Source: Antedon mediterranea
Lineage: Eukaryota > Echinodermata > Crinoidea > Comatulida > Antedonidae
NCBI RefSeq assembly: GCF_964355755.1
Contig: NC_092676.1
Span: 16,472,288-16,536,287 of the forward strand
Length of the DNA stretch: 64,000 bases
Reading direction: 5' to 3'
The translations under genes and the position numbers were made by a program. Positions 26,601 to 37,062 of this stretch are shown one piece after another. Each line of letters opens with the position of its first letter. The first letter of the stretch is position 1. The notes below the pieces were generated by a model, which did not search any database, was not told the DNA's origin, and saw nothing but the letters and a program-made list of their open reading frames with translations.

Positions 26601-29600
26601 TCATTAGTGCATTTTAAACTGAAGATATATTATATAAATGAACAAGAAAAATCTCATAGACACATTTATTATTTGGTGAATTTTTGTTGCATTTCTAAGC
26701 CTAAGACCTAGCTTCCTAAATTAAAAGGCTGGTGTGTATGTACACTATACATTATATTAATGGATTTTAAGAACTAAAGAGTATGTAGGATCTGGTTAAC
26801 GTTTTGCAGAGATATGCTCTCGGTTCTCTGCGTTTTTGTCATTATAATGTTATTAATTTGAAATATTCTTCAATTTCTATCTAGACAATAAGAATTGTTA
26901 ATATTTATTTATTATTTAAGTATGTGTTCTTTTTTCAGCCTGTTTTATACTCAATCAGTGACTCATTTCTACGGTATATGGACTACTTTAAGCTGTATAG
27001 CTCTTTCTGTGCAAGCCATTCCAAAGCTCAAAAGATCCTTCAACCAGCATCAGACAATGCTCCTTTAATGGCATTCCTTGATGCCAGGAACCCAAAACAT
27101 CAGCATTCCGCCTCACTTGCATCCTATCTTATTAAACCAATCCAGGTACAGTAGTTCTTCAATGAGTAGTAATATCTCGCTATCTTTTCTAGATTAATTC
27201 GCCTAGAATACAGTCAAATTATTTTGAACAATGTTAGTTTTGTAGGTCTAGCTGGCGGTAACGTACGAACATTGTATGCTAGCTATTGAATTAGCCTGGC
27301 GTTGTCTCATTACTAAATTAATTGTTTTTTCTATTTTACATTTGATTTATGTTTGTAATTTTTTTGTCAAATAAATAAAAAAAATTTACGAGTAAATGAA
27401 AGTTTTAAGAATGAGTTAAACTAAAGTATAAAATCAGGTGAAAAATTAAATATTTCAACTTTTAACAGAGAGTATTAAAATATCCACTGCTGATATCAGA
27501 GATGAAGAGCAATATTGACAAAGAAAGCACTGAATATAACCACCTAAGTAAGGCATTGAAAGGCATGGAACGTGTGGCCGAACACATAAACGAAATGATG
27601 CGAGTTCATGAAGAATTTGGGGAAGTGTTTGACTCCTTAGTGTCGGAACAATATCACGTCATGAAAGAGGTAAGCTAATGCCTAACTTCTTGGTAAAAAC
27701 ATTTTTAAAATGAAAATCTCTTAATACAAAAAAATGAATGCAACTACAATTGATTTTATTTCTTAGTGAAAAATTAACAAGTTTGCAGTGAATTTCTGAT
27801 TATTAACAAAACAAATCTATTTCTTTTCTGTGGTGATTTCGTATCTTATTTCCTTTGTTTGACTTCTATTTTGTAAACTTTACTTGTGCATAATATTAAA
27901 ATAAAAACAAAAATGTATGTAGGTTCTTTTACATAACTACTGTTAAAAATATACATTCTTTTAAAGCAGCTTTTTATTTAAAACAAATATTGTAGAAAAT
28001 TTAAGCAAATAAAGAATAAAATAGTAAGGCACTTGTTTTCTATTAACTTTCTTGAATGGTTTGATGTTTTTCTTTCATTCATTTGTGTTCTTTCTTCTTC
28101 GTTTCCTTTCAAATATTCAGTCAATCGGAAATAAGGCAAGTATTATTTAACCTAATCCTTAACATCTTATCTATGTACTGTATAATTAATGTTTATAATA
28201 TATGTGGTAATAGATTTACAATACCTTGGCAATAATAGTGTATGTTGTACTTTGAAATATGATATATTTTAAATTGTTTATATATATTTGACATTAAAAT
28301 GGCAAAACTTAATAAAACTCAATAGAACAAATGTATGTTTGTAAATTATATTGAATTAAATGTTTGTATCCAAAATTAAACTAACTTAATACACTATTTT
28401 TCTAATAATTCCTTATTTTCAAACTTTTGATAAAAACTAAAATTATATAACAAAGTACAATTGTATTATTATTTATATTCTACTGTATCATGGGTTTTCA
28501 CTGTTGATCAGATAACCTCAATTGTGGCAATTACCAAATATTATACATGAGTTCTTCATGTCTGCCCCTTGACCATTTCATTACCCTTACATTCAGACAA
28601 CCTTACCAAATCATTAAATACTGACAAATATATGTTGCTTCTGATCTGCGGTGTAAACCTAAGCATATTCATATGTAATGTTATTTTATTTTCATGTTTT
28701 AAACTTTTGCACATAAAGCACTTTTTCACCTGCATGCAAATCTTGGTGATTATCAATCTAAATAAGAACCTTGGGCTCCACAGGTGGCATTTTTTATTCT
28801 ATAATACTAATTTATGATATTTCAGAAATTATTTTGCACTAAAACATTTCCGGTTCCACATTTTAATTTTATCAAAGCAATTTTAAACTAATAATCTCTT
28901 TGTTTATTGGATGTTGCATGGAAAATAACTAACACACACAGGGCACCAGCTTATTAAGGACCAGTTTTAAATTTAATTTTGGGTTTTGTAGTCTTTCCTA
29001 TGCTATAGAGCCCTAGTTTTTGTGCATGTTTTTTCCCAGCCGCTATTTTATCAATCGAATGTTTTAGTTATTAAAAATAAACAATTACATCTATGGAGAA
29101 AATAAAAACACTGTACCACACTGTAAATGAAAAACTGGAGGTGTAGTGACAGACTGTATTACTGCAATTGTTAAAATTAATTGTTAAAAATATGTATGTT
29201 GAAATATGAAATTGATGTTTTATATTGAATTATTATTTGTCGAAAATGCAGCAATAGAGTCTTCAAGAAATCTTCAATTCGTTTAGATTCTCAGCACTGT
29301 CTACACAGTACATTAAATTGTGTACATTTATTTGATTCATTTTCATTTATTTTTTACTTTCATTAAATTGCCTTGAAAATTGAAAGGCTTATTTATCAAA
29401 AAAGGTCAATATTTACTTTTGTTGATATATTTGGTATATATATAGTATGACAATGCCGTGTGTTACTGTACATAATCATTAATGTTGTTTTCACCTTTAA
29501 CCTTAGGTGCCTGACCTAGCAATGGATGACCTTTTGATGTACTCAAATGCAAGATGGCTGAATTGCCAAGATGACATTGGAAAAGTGAAAAAGGGCAAAG

Positions 29601-32101
29601 AACCTGAAGTTATTATATTTGGTATGCAATTAGTCAATCTCTCAAACTCTTTTCTTAATTGTTCATTTTGATAATTATAATTATCATCATCAATCATCTC
29701 ATAATGGACGAGGTTGCCATTCCCTTAGATGTACAAACACCAAAGTGCACACAAGTCAGATATGTACACTGGACCTCCGGTTTAAGTCTTTATAAAAATG
29801 ACTTGTTCTTACCACTATGGTTGAGGAGTGCTTTGAAACAGTACCGATAATAGTTTGCACCACCCTGCCTTAACCGGTCAGCCACTCTACTTGACTTGAT
29901 AACACTTAAATATGTTGATATAAAATTTGCGGAACACCACGTATATATACAGTAGTTCTAAAAAGTTGAAATGTTGTGTTTCTCAACATTTCAATCAACA
30001 TACCTGGATCATCCATTCTCACTTCTGCGGATGATCCGCATATATTGATCAAAATGTCTTTTCAGAACCATATATGTGATGCGCAAACTTATATCAACAT
30101 AATATGGATTTCGCTATGCAAACCTTCAAACAATATTTTAACATTTAAAAAATCACTAATTATTTGTTGTTTTTTTATTTAGTGTTCCGACCAGCTATTG
30201 TTATAATTTATAAGGAGAAAAACAAGCGTAGGAGTAAGTATCCAGATAAATCAACTGGAACCTTGAAAGCTCACACGACTGAGGATATACGATTCAAATG
30301 GATGATTCCGGTTGCTTATTTACAAGTGAGAGAAAGTACTGTAAATGGTAAGTGTCTTAATTAACTTGTTTCATTCTCTCGTTTCTTAATCCATGGCCCT
30401 CAGTCTGTTTAGTAGGAATGCTTGGAAGGTTTTTATACATCAAATTGCAACTTTTGTATCAAATGATACTTTTTACCTCATATAATGTTCGCAATCAATT
30501 AAAGGCCAATTTTCACAGACAAGCGGTAACGGTAACCAGAAGAAAAAAAATATAGAATGTTATTTTGAACAGGCAGTATCTCCTCAGGATAGATTAGATT
30601 CTTGCCTTCCGCTCGTCTGTGTAAATTGGCCTTCAGGATCATTTTGAGAAGTCGGACAACAAAAAATCATATAGTAATTGGAAAATTCAGATATAGATTT
30701 TTCACTAAATACAATATTTCCAAAATGCAGTTCACGTAATAAAAGCAAAAAATGTATTACATGTATGATTTATTATTGCAGACACAGAGTACCTAAGTCT
30801 ATGGGAACTGGTTCACATAAAATCAGTTGGATGTCCAGAAAAACACTTCCAATTCTCTTGCTGGTATGTCAACTATAGTTACGAATTACTATATTATTTT
30901 CAAAGTTGAATTCTAATACAATTGTAATAAAGAATAAACAATTAAATTTCTAAAATAAATATTACTTAATTTTTAATAATATAAGAAAATCATTGATAGC
31001 GGATTTCTGGAAGATAAATGATCTTGTACATTAGTCTTGTGAAAAAAGCAAAAACAGAAAGAGCAAAGCCAAAAACAGTATTCTTAACTTCAGTTAGTAC
31101 TGGTGTGCATTTTTTAAAGTTTTCATCTACTGTAGCTTGTTTTAGAATTTGGAACTAAAAATATAAATAAGATATTGAGATCTTCTTAATCCTACAAGAG
31201 GAATAGAATAATTATTGCTATTTTAAAAATTACCTTTTTTTTCCATATTTTTTTTTGCAGTACACTGGCCAAAAAGACGGCGTTTGTCAAATCTTTGAGA
31301 AGCATAGTCAAAGAGTATAATCGTGGAAAAGCACTACCTGGTGGACGCTACAACTCACTTAAGAAAAAGAAAGTCTATCAACCAATCACAGGAAGGACAC
31401 CAAGGAGAAAACCTTTGGTAATTGATAGTACAGATAGCCCATCAAATAAAGACCATGGTGAGGAAGGGTCACAAGCCAGCGATAAGTCGAGCGATGGCAG
31501 TTCACAGGTCAGCTCCATGCGGTCTGAGGAACCAATTGATTATGAGAAAATCTTAGAGAATGAATTAGAACTCGGTCACTATAATGAACAAGGAATTCAT
31601 GCATTACCACTAAATTTTAACTCCAACAATAACATTATGCACACTAGCCATATGAACGATGCTCAACCATTTTATTTGAGTCCAGAGAAACAAACAACGG
31701 CAACAACTGTTGACCAGAATTCCAAAGACAATGAAACAACTCAATTTGAAGCCCTTTTAAGAGTGTTTGAAACTGCTTCCAAGGACAGACGTGTGAAACC
31801 AAGTGTTCCACAATACAACACATTTCCAACGAAACGCAATGTGACACGTATGCATAGCGATGAACTTCTTGAAGATGATAGAAAAACAGTTACAAGCCTT
31901 AACCAAGGCCTTGATGCATTAGGGTTAGAATCCACATTGAATGGCCTGCCAGGGCCTATACTTGATGTACCGCCTGTTTCTAAAACATTATCTGGATCAA
32001 CCTATGACAATCTATGTGATCAGGATGAAAACACCATTGATACAAGTTTGCAATACAAATCAAATAATCATAACAATTCTTGTAGTGAAGATAGTAAATA
32101 G
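4659..32101 (+). CDS. TIAM1: TIAM-family (TIAM1/TIAM2/Still life) Rac guanine nucleotide exchange factor, 5' end missing
   Basis: Multi-domain activator that loads GTP on Rac at the membrane in cell polarity, adhesion and neurite growth. I traced 23 coding exons: 4659-5606, 6149-6255, 8053-8135, 8555-8641, 10921-11018, 13801-13944, 15352-15432, 16811-17059, 17800-17885, 20273-20342, 22085-22237, 22792-22896, 23024-23102, 23465-23566, 24487-24744, 25013-25392, 25759-25884, 26939-27145, 27469-27669, 29507-29621, 30183-30347, 30782-30863, 31261-32101. All have AG/GT borders and matching phases, and sum to 4767 nt (1588 codons plus TAG). Domains by in-window residue: PHn 352-460, coiled-coil/extension 460-600, RBD 670-760, PDZ 763-850, DH 968-1165, PHc 1196-1330. 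The first exon starts in phase 0 from an acceptor, so the N-terminus (myristoylated in the family) is upstream. The in-window length is already close to that of vertebrate TIAM1. TIAM1 versus TIAM2 cannot be separated for an invertebrate single-copy gene. Confidence 0.96.
8053..13944 (+). CDS. TIAM1: TIAM gene: exons for the N-terminal PH domain (PHn)
   Basis: Exons 8053-8135, 8555-8641, 10921-11018 and 13801-13944 encode [52 protein letters not shown] and [18 protein letters not shown]. This is a full PH fold, with the conserved Trp in the last helix (LENWI). Known role: binds phosphoinositides and, with the next block, scaffold proteins such as Par3, IRSp53 or spinophilin to place the GEF at membranes. 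A Penelope-like palindrome sits in the intron between the third and fourth of these exons. Confidence 0.94.
8349..8372. repeat. perfect short hairpin in a TIAM intron
   Basis: CAGGGAAGAGT-TA-type centre-ACTCTTCCCTG: two 11-nt arms almost touching. It lies in the 420-bp intron between the first two PHn exons, flanked on both sides by GTACAG. Function unknown. Confidence 0.5.
9870..9993. repeat. interlocking inverted/direct repeats of an AAACTCAGATATC motif
   Basis: The motif TCTAGAAAACTCAGATAT recurs four times on the + strand. It is followed by its inverse ATATCTGAGTTTTCTAG, giving a cluster of nested hairpins within a TIAM intron (8642-10920). Compact, and unlike the surrounding unique sequence. 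Confidence 0.7.
11940..11984 (-). ncRNA. candidate hammerhead ribozyme, left Penelope arm
   Basis: Exact inverse counterpart of the right-arm fold (coordinates sum to 25014), read on the minus strand with the same CTGAAGA core, GAAA and GCAA/TTGC stem I. Confidence 0.5.
11994..12505 (-). pseudogene. Penelope-like GIY-YIG endonuclease C-terminal fragment, left arm
   Basis: Reads from [17 protein letters not shown] through a Cys pair (KACKEDSCG) and the GIY-YIG core ([30 protein letters not shown]) to the stop at 11994. The GIY-YIG nuclease nicks target DNA for Penelope-like retrotransposition; Arg and the conserved His-rich stretch ([12 protein letters not shown]) are present. The open frame continues past the palindrome centre to an ATG at 12572, but that part is antisense to the other arm and not real protein. 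No RT, so it cannot be autonomous. Confidence 0.85.
12509..13020 (+). pseudogene. Penelope-like GIY-YIG endonuclease C-terminal fragment, right arm
   Basis: Mirror copy of the left-arm fragment, with the same protein apart from scattered substitutions (for example VVYKVG for VIYKVG, KQYKNT for KQNKNT). It stops at 13018-13020. The uninterrupted frame in both arms and the near identity suggest a recent insertion or ongoing arm homogenisation. Confidence 0.85.
13030..13074 (+). ncRNA. candidate hammerhead ribozyme, right Penelope arm
   Basis: Core CTGAAGA (13034-13040) matches CUGANGA. A stem II with GTC/GAC and AGCT/AGCT pairs follows (13042-13060), then GAAA (13061-13064). A very short stem III is ACTGT, with predicted cleavage after GTC (13067-13069). 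TTGC (13070-13073) pairs with GCAA (13030-13033) as stem I. Minimal-stem-III hammerheads are known in Penelope-like elements. An extra A between the core and stem II may weaken it. Confidence 0.5.
13486..13511. repeat. short perfect palindrome
   Basis: CATGGAGAAATC/GATTTCTCCATG around a single central base in the same TIAM intron as the Penelope pair; flanked by TTACACCA/ATTACACCA. Possibly a footprint of a small fold-back insertion. Confidence 0.45.
15352..20342 (+). CDS. TIAM1: TIAM gene: coiled-coil/extension exons and acidic linker
   Basis: Exon 15352-15432 encodes a short charged helix ([19 protein letters not shown]). Exon 16811-17059 continues with [18 protein letters not shown], then the strongly conserved [30 protein letters not shown] block that marks the TIAM extension region. 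Exons 17800-17885 and 20273-20342 give a hydrophilic linker ending in an Asn/Asp/Glu-rich run ([12 protein letters not shown]). Confidence 0.93.
18945..19085. mobile_element. MITE-like repeat (GGGACCC...CCCCTTAATAGGGG family)
   Basis: Contains TTTGGGACCCAAAAAGTGT and GTCCCCTTAATAGGGGTGTC. The same words recur at about 10700-10760, 15690-15740, 21600-21720 and 21750-21900, all inside TIAM introns, so this is one family of short non-autonomous insertions. Confidence 0.55.
19890..20060 (-). mobile_element. LINE 3' tail remnant
   Basis: On the minus strand the sequence ends in a TTTGGCAATAAAAGAATAAG-type microsatellite, (GAATAA)n, the usual 3' end of CR1/L2-group retrotransposons. No coding remains are visible; it is a heavily truncated copy in a TIAM intron. 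Confidence 0.5.
21596..21905. mobile_element. two adjacent copies of the GGGGACA/CCCCTT MITE-like family
   Basis: The first copy (about 21596-21720) has AAGGGGACACCTTTGAGGCCC and TTTCCCCTTCATAGGGATG. The second (about 21750-21900) starts CAGTAGAACCTTCCCAG and ends TAGGTTTCTACTGTA, giving a CAGTAGA/TCTACTG terminal inverted repeat. Located 180 bp before the RBD exon at 22085. Confidence 0.6.
22085..23102 (+). CDS. TIAM1: TIAM gene: Ras-binding domain exons
   Basis: Exons 22085-22237, 22792-22896 and 23024-23102. [20 protein letters not shown] followed by [12 protein letters not shown] is the beta-hairpin and helix of a ubiquitin-fold Ras-binding domain, with the basic and polar strand expected for contacts with active Ras. 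[19 protein letters not shown] completes it. In the family this domain couples Ras to Rac. Confidence 0.92.
23465..24744 (+). CDS. TIAM1: TIAM gene: PDZ domain exons
   Basis: Exons 23465-23566 and 24487-24744. [38 protein letters not shown] and [11 protein letters not shown] fit PDZ strands bB, bC-bD and bF; the usual GLGF-type loop is diverged. Partners known for TIAM PDZ are syndecan-, CADM- and neurexin-type C-termini. A LINE remnant lies in the intron between the two exons. After the PDZ comes a Pro-rich linker ([11 protein letters not shown]). Confidence 0.92.
23985..24415 (+). mobile_element. LINE (L2/CR1-group) ORF2 C-terminal remnant
   Basis: An open stretch at 23998-24249 encodes [29 protein letters not shown] and [20 protein letters not shown], the conserved tail after reverse transcriptase in L2/CR1-like elements. 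It ends in an ATTGATTGATTTATTG microsatellite. It is 5' truncated and lies in the intron between the two PDZ exons, in sense orientation. Confidence 0.8.
25013..27669 (+). CDS. TIAM1: TIAM gene: DH (RhoGEF catalytic) domain exons
   Basis: Exons 25013-25392, 25759-25884, 26939-27145 and 27469-27669. Conserved region 1 is [19 protein letters not shown], with the catalytic Glu in the TERGYL segment. Conserved region 3 is [19 protein letters not shown], the RhoGEF signature with the R-x-x-K-Y-P-L-L core split by the intron 27146-27468. This domain performs GDP/GTP exchange on Rac. The residues expected for activity are present. Confidence 0.96.
25922..26085. mobile_element. short MITE with CAGTGGCGTAACG-type ends
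   Basis: Starts CAGTGGCGTAAC and ends GTTACGCCACAG, an 11-12 bp terminal inverted repeat. The inside has GCCTGAGGTGCC and CTCATAGCTG words shared with degenerate copies at about 33895-34065 and 43612-43803. The ends resemble hAT-type MITEs. No clear target duplication seen. Lies within a DH-domain intron. Confidence 0.65.
28121..28135 (+). CDS. TIAM1: candidate optional 15-nt microexon of the TIAM gene
   Basis: A pyrimidine-rich tract and AAATATTCAG acceptor precede TCAATCGGAAATAAG, followed by a GC-type donor (GCAAGT). It is 15 nt, phase 0, and would add SIGNK between the end of the DH helix (HVMKE) and the PHc start (VPDLAMDD) without changing the frame. Without it the protein aligns to vertebrate TIAM spacing from memory, so it would be optional. 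Confidence 0.3.
29507..32101 (+). CDS. TIAM1: TIAM gene: C-terminal PH domain (PHc) and tail exons
   Basis: Exons 29507-29621, 30183-30347, 30782-30863 and the start of 31261-32101 form PHc: [58 protein letters not shown] and [20 protein letters not shown]. PHc packs on the DH domain and assists exchange and membrane binding. The last exon then codes about 250 residues of hydrophilic tail, starting basic ([20 protein letters not shown], a family-conserved segment), and ends in TAG at 32099-32101. Confidence 0.94.
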
Positions 32102-35100
32102 TGTACAATCAATTTAGTTTGGTACAGACATTTTAGAGTTGAAAGATGTAGTCTATAATATTGAACTGTTGCAATGTTTAAATTATTATTATAGGTTATC
32201 TCACCAAATTGGGAACTCATCTCGCCCTATGAATTGCCTCAATTGTAACCCCAAGTTCGTGGTAAAACCATTTCTGTTTCATTTACAACATGTTTCACCT
32301 CCCTGTGGCAAAAACCACAAAGCCTAAATACAAAAAAAAAGATTGTATAAATGACAATAAAATGCATTTTACAATGGAATTAGTATTTTCATATCAATTT
32401 GTGTTAAATAAATTGATTAAAAAAAATTAACCCAAAAAATATCATTGGACTTTATTCTATGAATACATTCACCTATACAATTTACCAGTACATTCTTAAT
32501 CAAAAAGTACTAACTTTTTTGTTGTAAATGATTGTAAACCTGTTTTAAATTATTGAATACTCAGTTTGTAACTTTTGATATGAAAGGCATTTGATAGACG
32601 TGATCATTATTAAAGAAACCTCTAAAAATGCCATTAGAAACAAATTTATAATACTATTACGAAATTATGAACGCAAATATCTTTCAATACTTTTTATAGC
32701 CAACAGGAATTTAATAATGTGTATGTTGTCATTTTGTATATTAAATATTTGAATTCTTGCCAGAAAATTAATGTTGAGATACATCTATTTAATATGTGAA
32801 TATGATAATTTCATTAAAAAGTTAGGTCTGTAAAATAGATTATATGGTTCTAAATTTGATCTCGAATCAAAACATTTTTTTTTTTTTTTTTGCATTTTTG
32901 AGACAAAAATCTTGCGATATTTTAATTAACTGTCTTTTTCACATAGCTGAACTTTCTGTAGTGTTAATGATTAGGCCGAACAGGATCTAGGACTAGCTTG
33001 GCTGTCACATACTTATAACATGTCAACTCTTAGTTGATGCAACATATTTGCAGATGTGATTAAAATCTGCTTAAGAAAGATGAAAGTAACCAAATCATCT
33101 AGTAGGCTACTGTAGGCCTAAATCTATCTTTTCTTTTACTTACAAATCTTGGCTATGGCCTTGCCAAATCCTAAACCAATATGTTGAGAAGTGATGACAA
33201 GAACCGTATAATATATTTTCTCTGGCCTAATAGCCAATACAATTATTACCAAAATGGCTGTCTTTTTGGACAATGATTTTAATAAACTTTAATTTATAAC
33301 TGCATGGAACATAATATCGTGGTAATATAATTTATATATATTTAATTTAATATTGTATGCGATTGTGTGCATTACTATTTACAATATACTGCTTATCGTT
33401 TGTTCCTCTTAAAACAAGAACTTTAGACATTTTTCTGTTATTTCTTTCCCAAAGTATTATAAAAAAATAAATTTACAGTAAAACAATGTGCCTGTATTTT
33501 CCATTAGAAATTCCAGTTTACATTCTTCTGTGGAATTACTGTACATTGACTCATCAATTTAAATATTAAATTAATATAGATTATACTCTTGTTTGGTATT
33601 ATATAATTGATTGTTAAGTAATGTAATTTAATATAATAAAGCTAATAATATATACATTTATAAGATTACATTGGAAAATAGTACTATATTCTCTATTAAG
33701 GCCTAGAATAATAAACAGTAATTATTTAAATAAATGGCTATATATTAAGATATGTAAACCATTGGCTGCCTGATAAGATGTTAAAGGTCACCAACATCTG
33801 TTATCTTCTAGTTATTCTTGTATACTGTAACTTATTTCTGCAATATTTTTTGTTCAAATTGCTATTCCGCTATGAAATTTACAACACAGCCAAATTAAGT
33901 GGGTCTACTCCCTATAGTGCTTTGTACCCACTCTGCCTGAGGTCCCTTGTTGTAGGGATCTCTACAGCGGCAGTCCAATGATGGAGCCCTTAGGCATTTT
34001 TAGCTATTTTCGATATCCGGGCCCATTAGCTGGGTTTAGCACTCGTAACCATTACACCACTAAAGACAGTGATACGCCAGTATTTCACAAGTTTTTTCAC
34101 TAACATAGAGTCTTGAGGAAGCCTATATCTATTCTGGAGTTTAACCGTTTAGGTAATATTCTCATTGAAATTGTACTATGGGTAATCAGATCTACTTCCC
34201 TTGCCACTTCCCTGTCCTTGTCCCGAGATATGTGCCAAATTTGGTGAGTCTTCCATTTTGTATGTTATTTTCAGATCTTAAAGTGTACTATACAATGATG
34301 AGTGTATTTAGATTACAATTGTTGTTATTATATATTGTATAATTATTAGCCATACTTGTTTCTTCATGTTATTGGGTATGATGAGACTTTTATATCTTTA
34401 TAGAAATTAGCCAAACACTTTTATCTACATTGTATAAATTATATCATACACATTTTACTAGAGTTAAATTAAATGGCTTATAAAACTGGTGAATTAAATT
34501 GTATATAGAGCACTGTTAACAAAATATGCAATAGAAAAGGGAGTTTCTTTACACTTTACAATTTTTATTTCAAATGCTGTCTTTCATTGATGCCTGCATT
34601 TTCTTATATGTTTATTTTGTTTATAAAAAACATTGAAATATGAATTAGTTATTTTATACATTTACGATGAAGACCATATTATCTATTTAGTGAGTTTGTG
34701 CAGTGTTATTTATTTTATGTTATAATATTATATGTTTTTATTTGTAAGTTTGATTATGTCTTGGATGTACTTTGTAACCCAATTAAATTCAGCTTTGGCT
34801 TATGGTTCATGTCGTCTTTAAAGAGTACATTTTCTTTACAAGTAAAATCGTTTTTGTTGAAAGTCAAGTACATGTACAGAAGTGAGTTGAAGTCTGTGTA
34901 GTAAAGTAATCAACACTTACTTCATTGGCAGGGTTATGTGGCCAACTCACTCCATTGTTCTGGTGGTAGAACAAATTTAATTGGGTAAGGACTTCAAACC
35001 AGAGGTCCAGTGTCCATCATTCGCCTGAGTATTCTTTCAAGAAGTTAGGTAGTCATAAATAGAAAATTAACTCTGCCACAGACATGATGTGACCCTTACA

Positions 35101-35327
35101 CTATATAAATGATTCATATCAATGAGTTGACTCTTCTAGTTCAGTCAGTGACCATATTCTCCAATTACATTATAGATTCACTCAAAAATGCTAGCCTACA
35201 GTACTTAAAATATGAAAATGTTCCTATTTAAGTGATTCAAAGGAAAATCCATAACTTTATTTTAATATTATTGGAATCTCACTGCAACAGAACAGCATTA
35301 TACAAAAAATATACACACAACTATATA
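32102..35327. other. TIAM 3' UTR and TIAM-MEI4 intergenic region
   Basis: The likely TIAM poly(A) signal AATAAA is at 32356-32361, about 255 bp after the stop. The rest is AT-rich and without recognisable genes. The TIAM (+) and MEI4 (-) genes converge here. The only structured piece I see is a degenerate MITE copy at about 33895-34065. Confidence 0.7.
33895..34065. mobile_element. degenerate copy of the CAGTGGCGTAAC MITE family
   Basis: Shares GCCTGAGGTCCC, GGGCCCATTAGCTGGGTTTAG and a CTCGTAACCATTACACCAC terminus with the copies at 25922 and 43612. Internal order is the same; the left end is eroded. Confidence 0.45.
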
Positions 35328-36519
35328 TTATTCTTTATTCATGTAAGAGTTGAGTTTCCATACATAATGAGCAAAAAGTGGAAATGTATTTGAAATATGC
35401 AGAAGTGAAGATTCCAATTGTTCTTTTATAGTTTCCGCAACGTCACCTTTAATATGTTGCCACGTTTCCGAAAGAGATAATAATTCTTCTAGTATTTCAA
35501 AAGCGTTGCATCCATTCTCATACTGAGCAGTGTTCAATTCGCACTGTTTGTTTGTGTGTTGCCGGAGCATTTCAGACAATTTAACAATCTGGTGAGTGAG
35601 CAATTTTAAAGTTGGAATTAACAGCGACTTTACCTGGCATAGCCTCACTACTTGTGCTATAATACTCTGCTGAAGTTGACACTGTTGAAGAGATTAAAAA
35701 TACAAAATTATTTTGGGTGTTGAGGATTGCGTATCTTAGAGTGACAATGATGTATATAATTCTTACTGGTCTGTAATGAGCTCCAATCAACGCCCTCTTT
35801 AGCAATCCCTGTACCAGCCTCCAGCAGTTCCTTTCAAGATTCTTTTCACCATCGTCATTTGATTTTGAATCGATAACATGTAGCACACCCTCAATACCCC
35901 AGTTTACATCCTTTGATGGAATAGATTCAATGTTCTCAAGAAGGTGGTCTACCACAGAGTTCAATGAACTTTCAAGAATATCCAATGCTTCCTTTGTTTG
36001 AAAAAATGGACAAGATTTGTTGTGATTGTGCAGACACGTTGTGTAATGAAGGAATCGGATGTTCCTGTTGAATTCCTGAGAGACCTCATCATCGTCATCT
36101 CTCACCAATGCTTCTGATGAACATGGTGGTGTTAGGAAGTTGTCCAAGGTACTTGCCATTATTTCATTTCCATCATCTACTTAAAAAAAATGAATTAATT
36201 ATGAAAAATCTGAATTAAAAACTTCCCACACCACCACAAAAAAACTTAAACTATTATTACCTGATTTATTTGATTTGATTTTTTCTTCTGCTTTTACTCT
36301 AAAAAGTTCTTGTTTTGCTGTTAATAGTTCGGTTTTAAGTCGCTTAGCTTCAATTTTCCAGCTTCGCTCTCTGTTATGTATTGTTTCTCTTAGTTCTTTA
36401 GCATATTCTTCTGCTGGCATGTCATTAGGTTTGTTCTTTACTACCGCTACTGCAACAGCAAGTTTTACTCTTTTTATGTAATTCAAATCATTAGGGTTTA
36501 TTGATGTAGGCATATCCAT
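35328..36519 (-). CDS. MEI4: MEI4, meiosis-specific DNA double-strand-break formation protein
   Basis: Three exons on the minus strand: 36519-36261, 36179-35767 and 35681-35328 (259+413+354 nt, 341 codons plus TAA). All junctions are GT-AG and in phase. The N-terminus (IKRVKLAVAVAVVKNKP, MPAEEYAKELRE, RSWKIEAKRLKTELL) matches the helical N-terminal module of animal MEI4 (KLALALAII-type). The middle has LDILESSLNSVVDHLL and ERNCWRLVQGLLKRALIG; the C-terminus is all helical (SLLIPTLKLLTHQIVKLSEM). MEI4 works with REC114 and IHO1 on meiotic chromosome axes to allow SPO11 cutting. Human MEI4 is 385 residues, so this copy is slightly short but looks complete. An AATAAA overlaps the stop codon and another lies near 35255. 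Confidence 0.88.
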
Positions 36520-36756
36520 GATTTTAATATGCCTCGCCTAAATCTTGAATGACTGAAAGAAAATTGGATCGTACTGTAAAACCTCTTGGTCTGCGAAACT
36601 AATCTGGTTAGGGTTCCGGCACAGGAACTCAACTGCTCGTCGTAACGGATTCTGACAGACCCTATTGCTGAAAAGATCAGGCCTTCGGCCATCTAAACAT
36701 ATTTTCGTGCTATGGAAGCCATCTTGCAGAGATGAAAAAACAGTAGTGAATAACCG

Positions 36757-37062
36757 AGCATAACCAACAAAAATAACATAGAATTTTTAGGGGATTCAGG
36801 ACACAATTTTAATTAAATAATCTTAACTCCTGAACAAAGGATCGTATGAGAAACACTGGGTTTTTTTTCAATGAATTTTAAGCAGTGACAACAATTTTTC
36901 TAATTTTTTTCAATCACACAGTGATGTAGGCCAATCTTTTAAGAACATTTTCACATTGTTTTTTTTTCTCATACGATCCTCCGTTCAAGAGTTACGATTT
37001 TTAATTTAAAATTGTGTCCTGAAATTCCCTAAAAACGCCATGTTATTTCTGTTGGTTACGCT
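36757..37062. mobile_element. 306-bp inverted-repeat element (MITE) upstream of MEI4
   Basis: Left arm AGCATAACCAACAAAAATAA... and right arm ...TTATTTCTGTTGGTTACGCT are inverse over roughly 95 bp. Shared inner blocks include AGGACACAATTTTAA and AGGATCGTATGAGAAA. There is no coding capacity and the target duplication is unclear. It starts about 240 bp upstream of the MEI4 ATG, so it could overlap the promoter. Confidence 0.8.
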
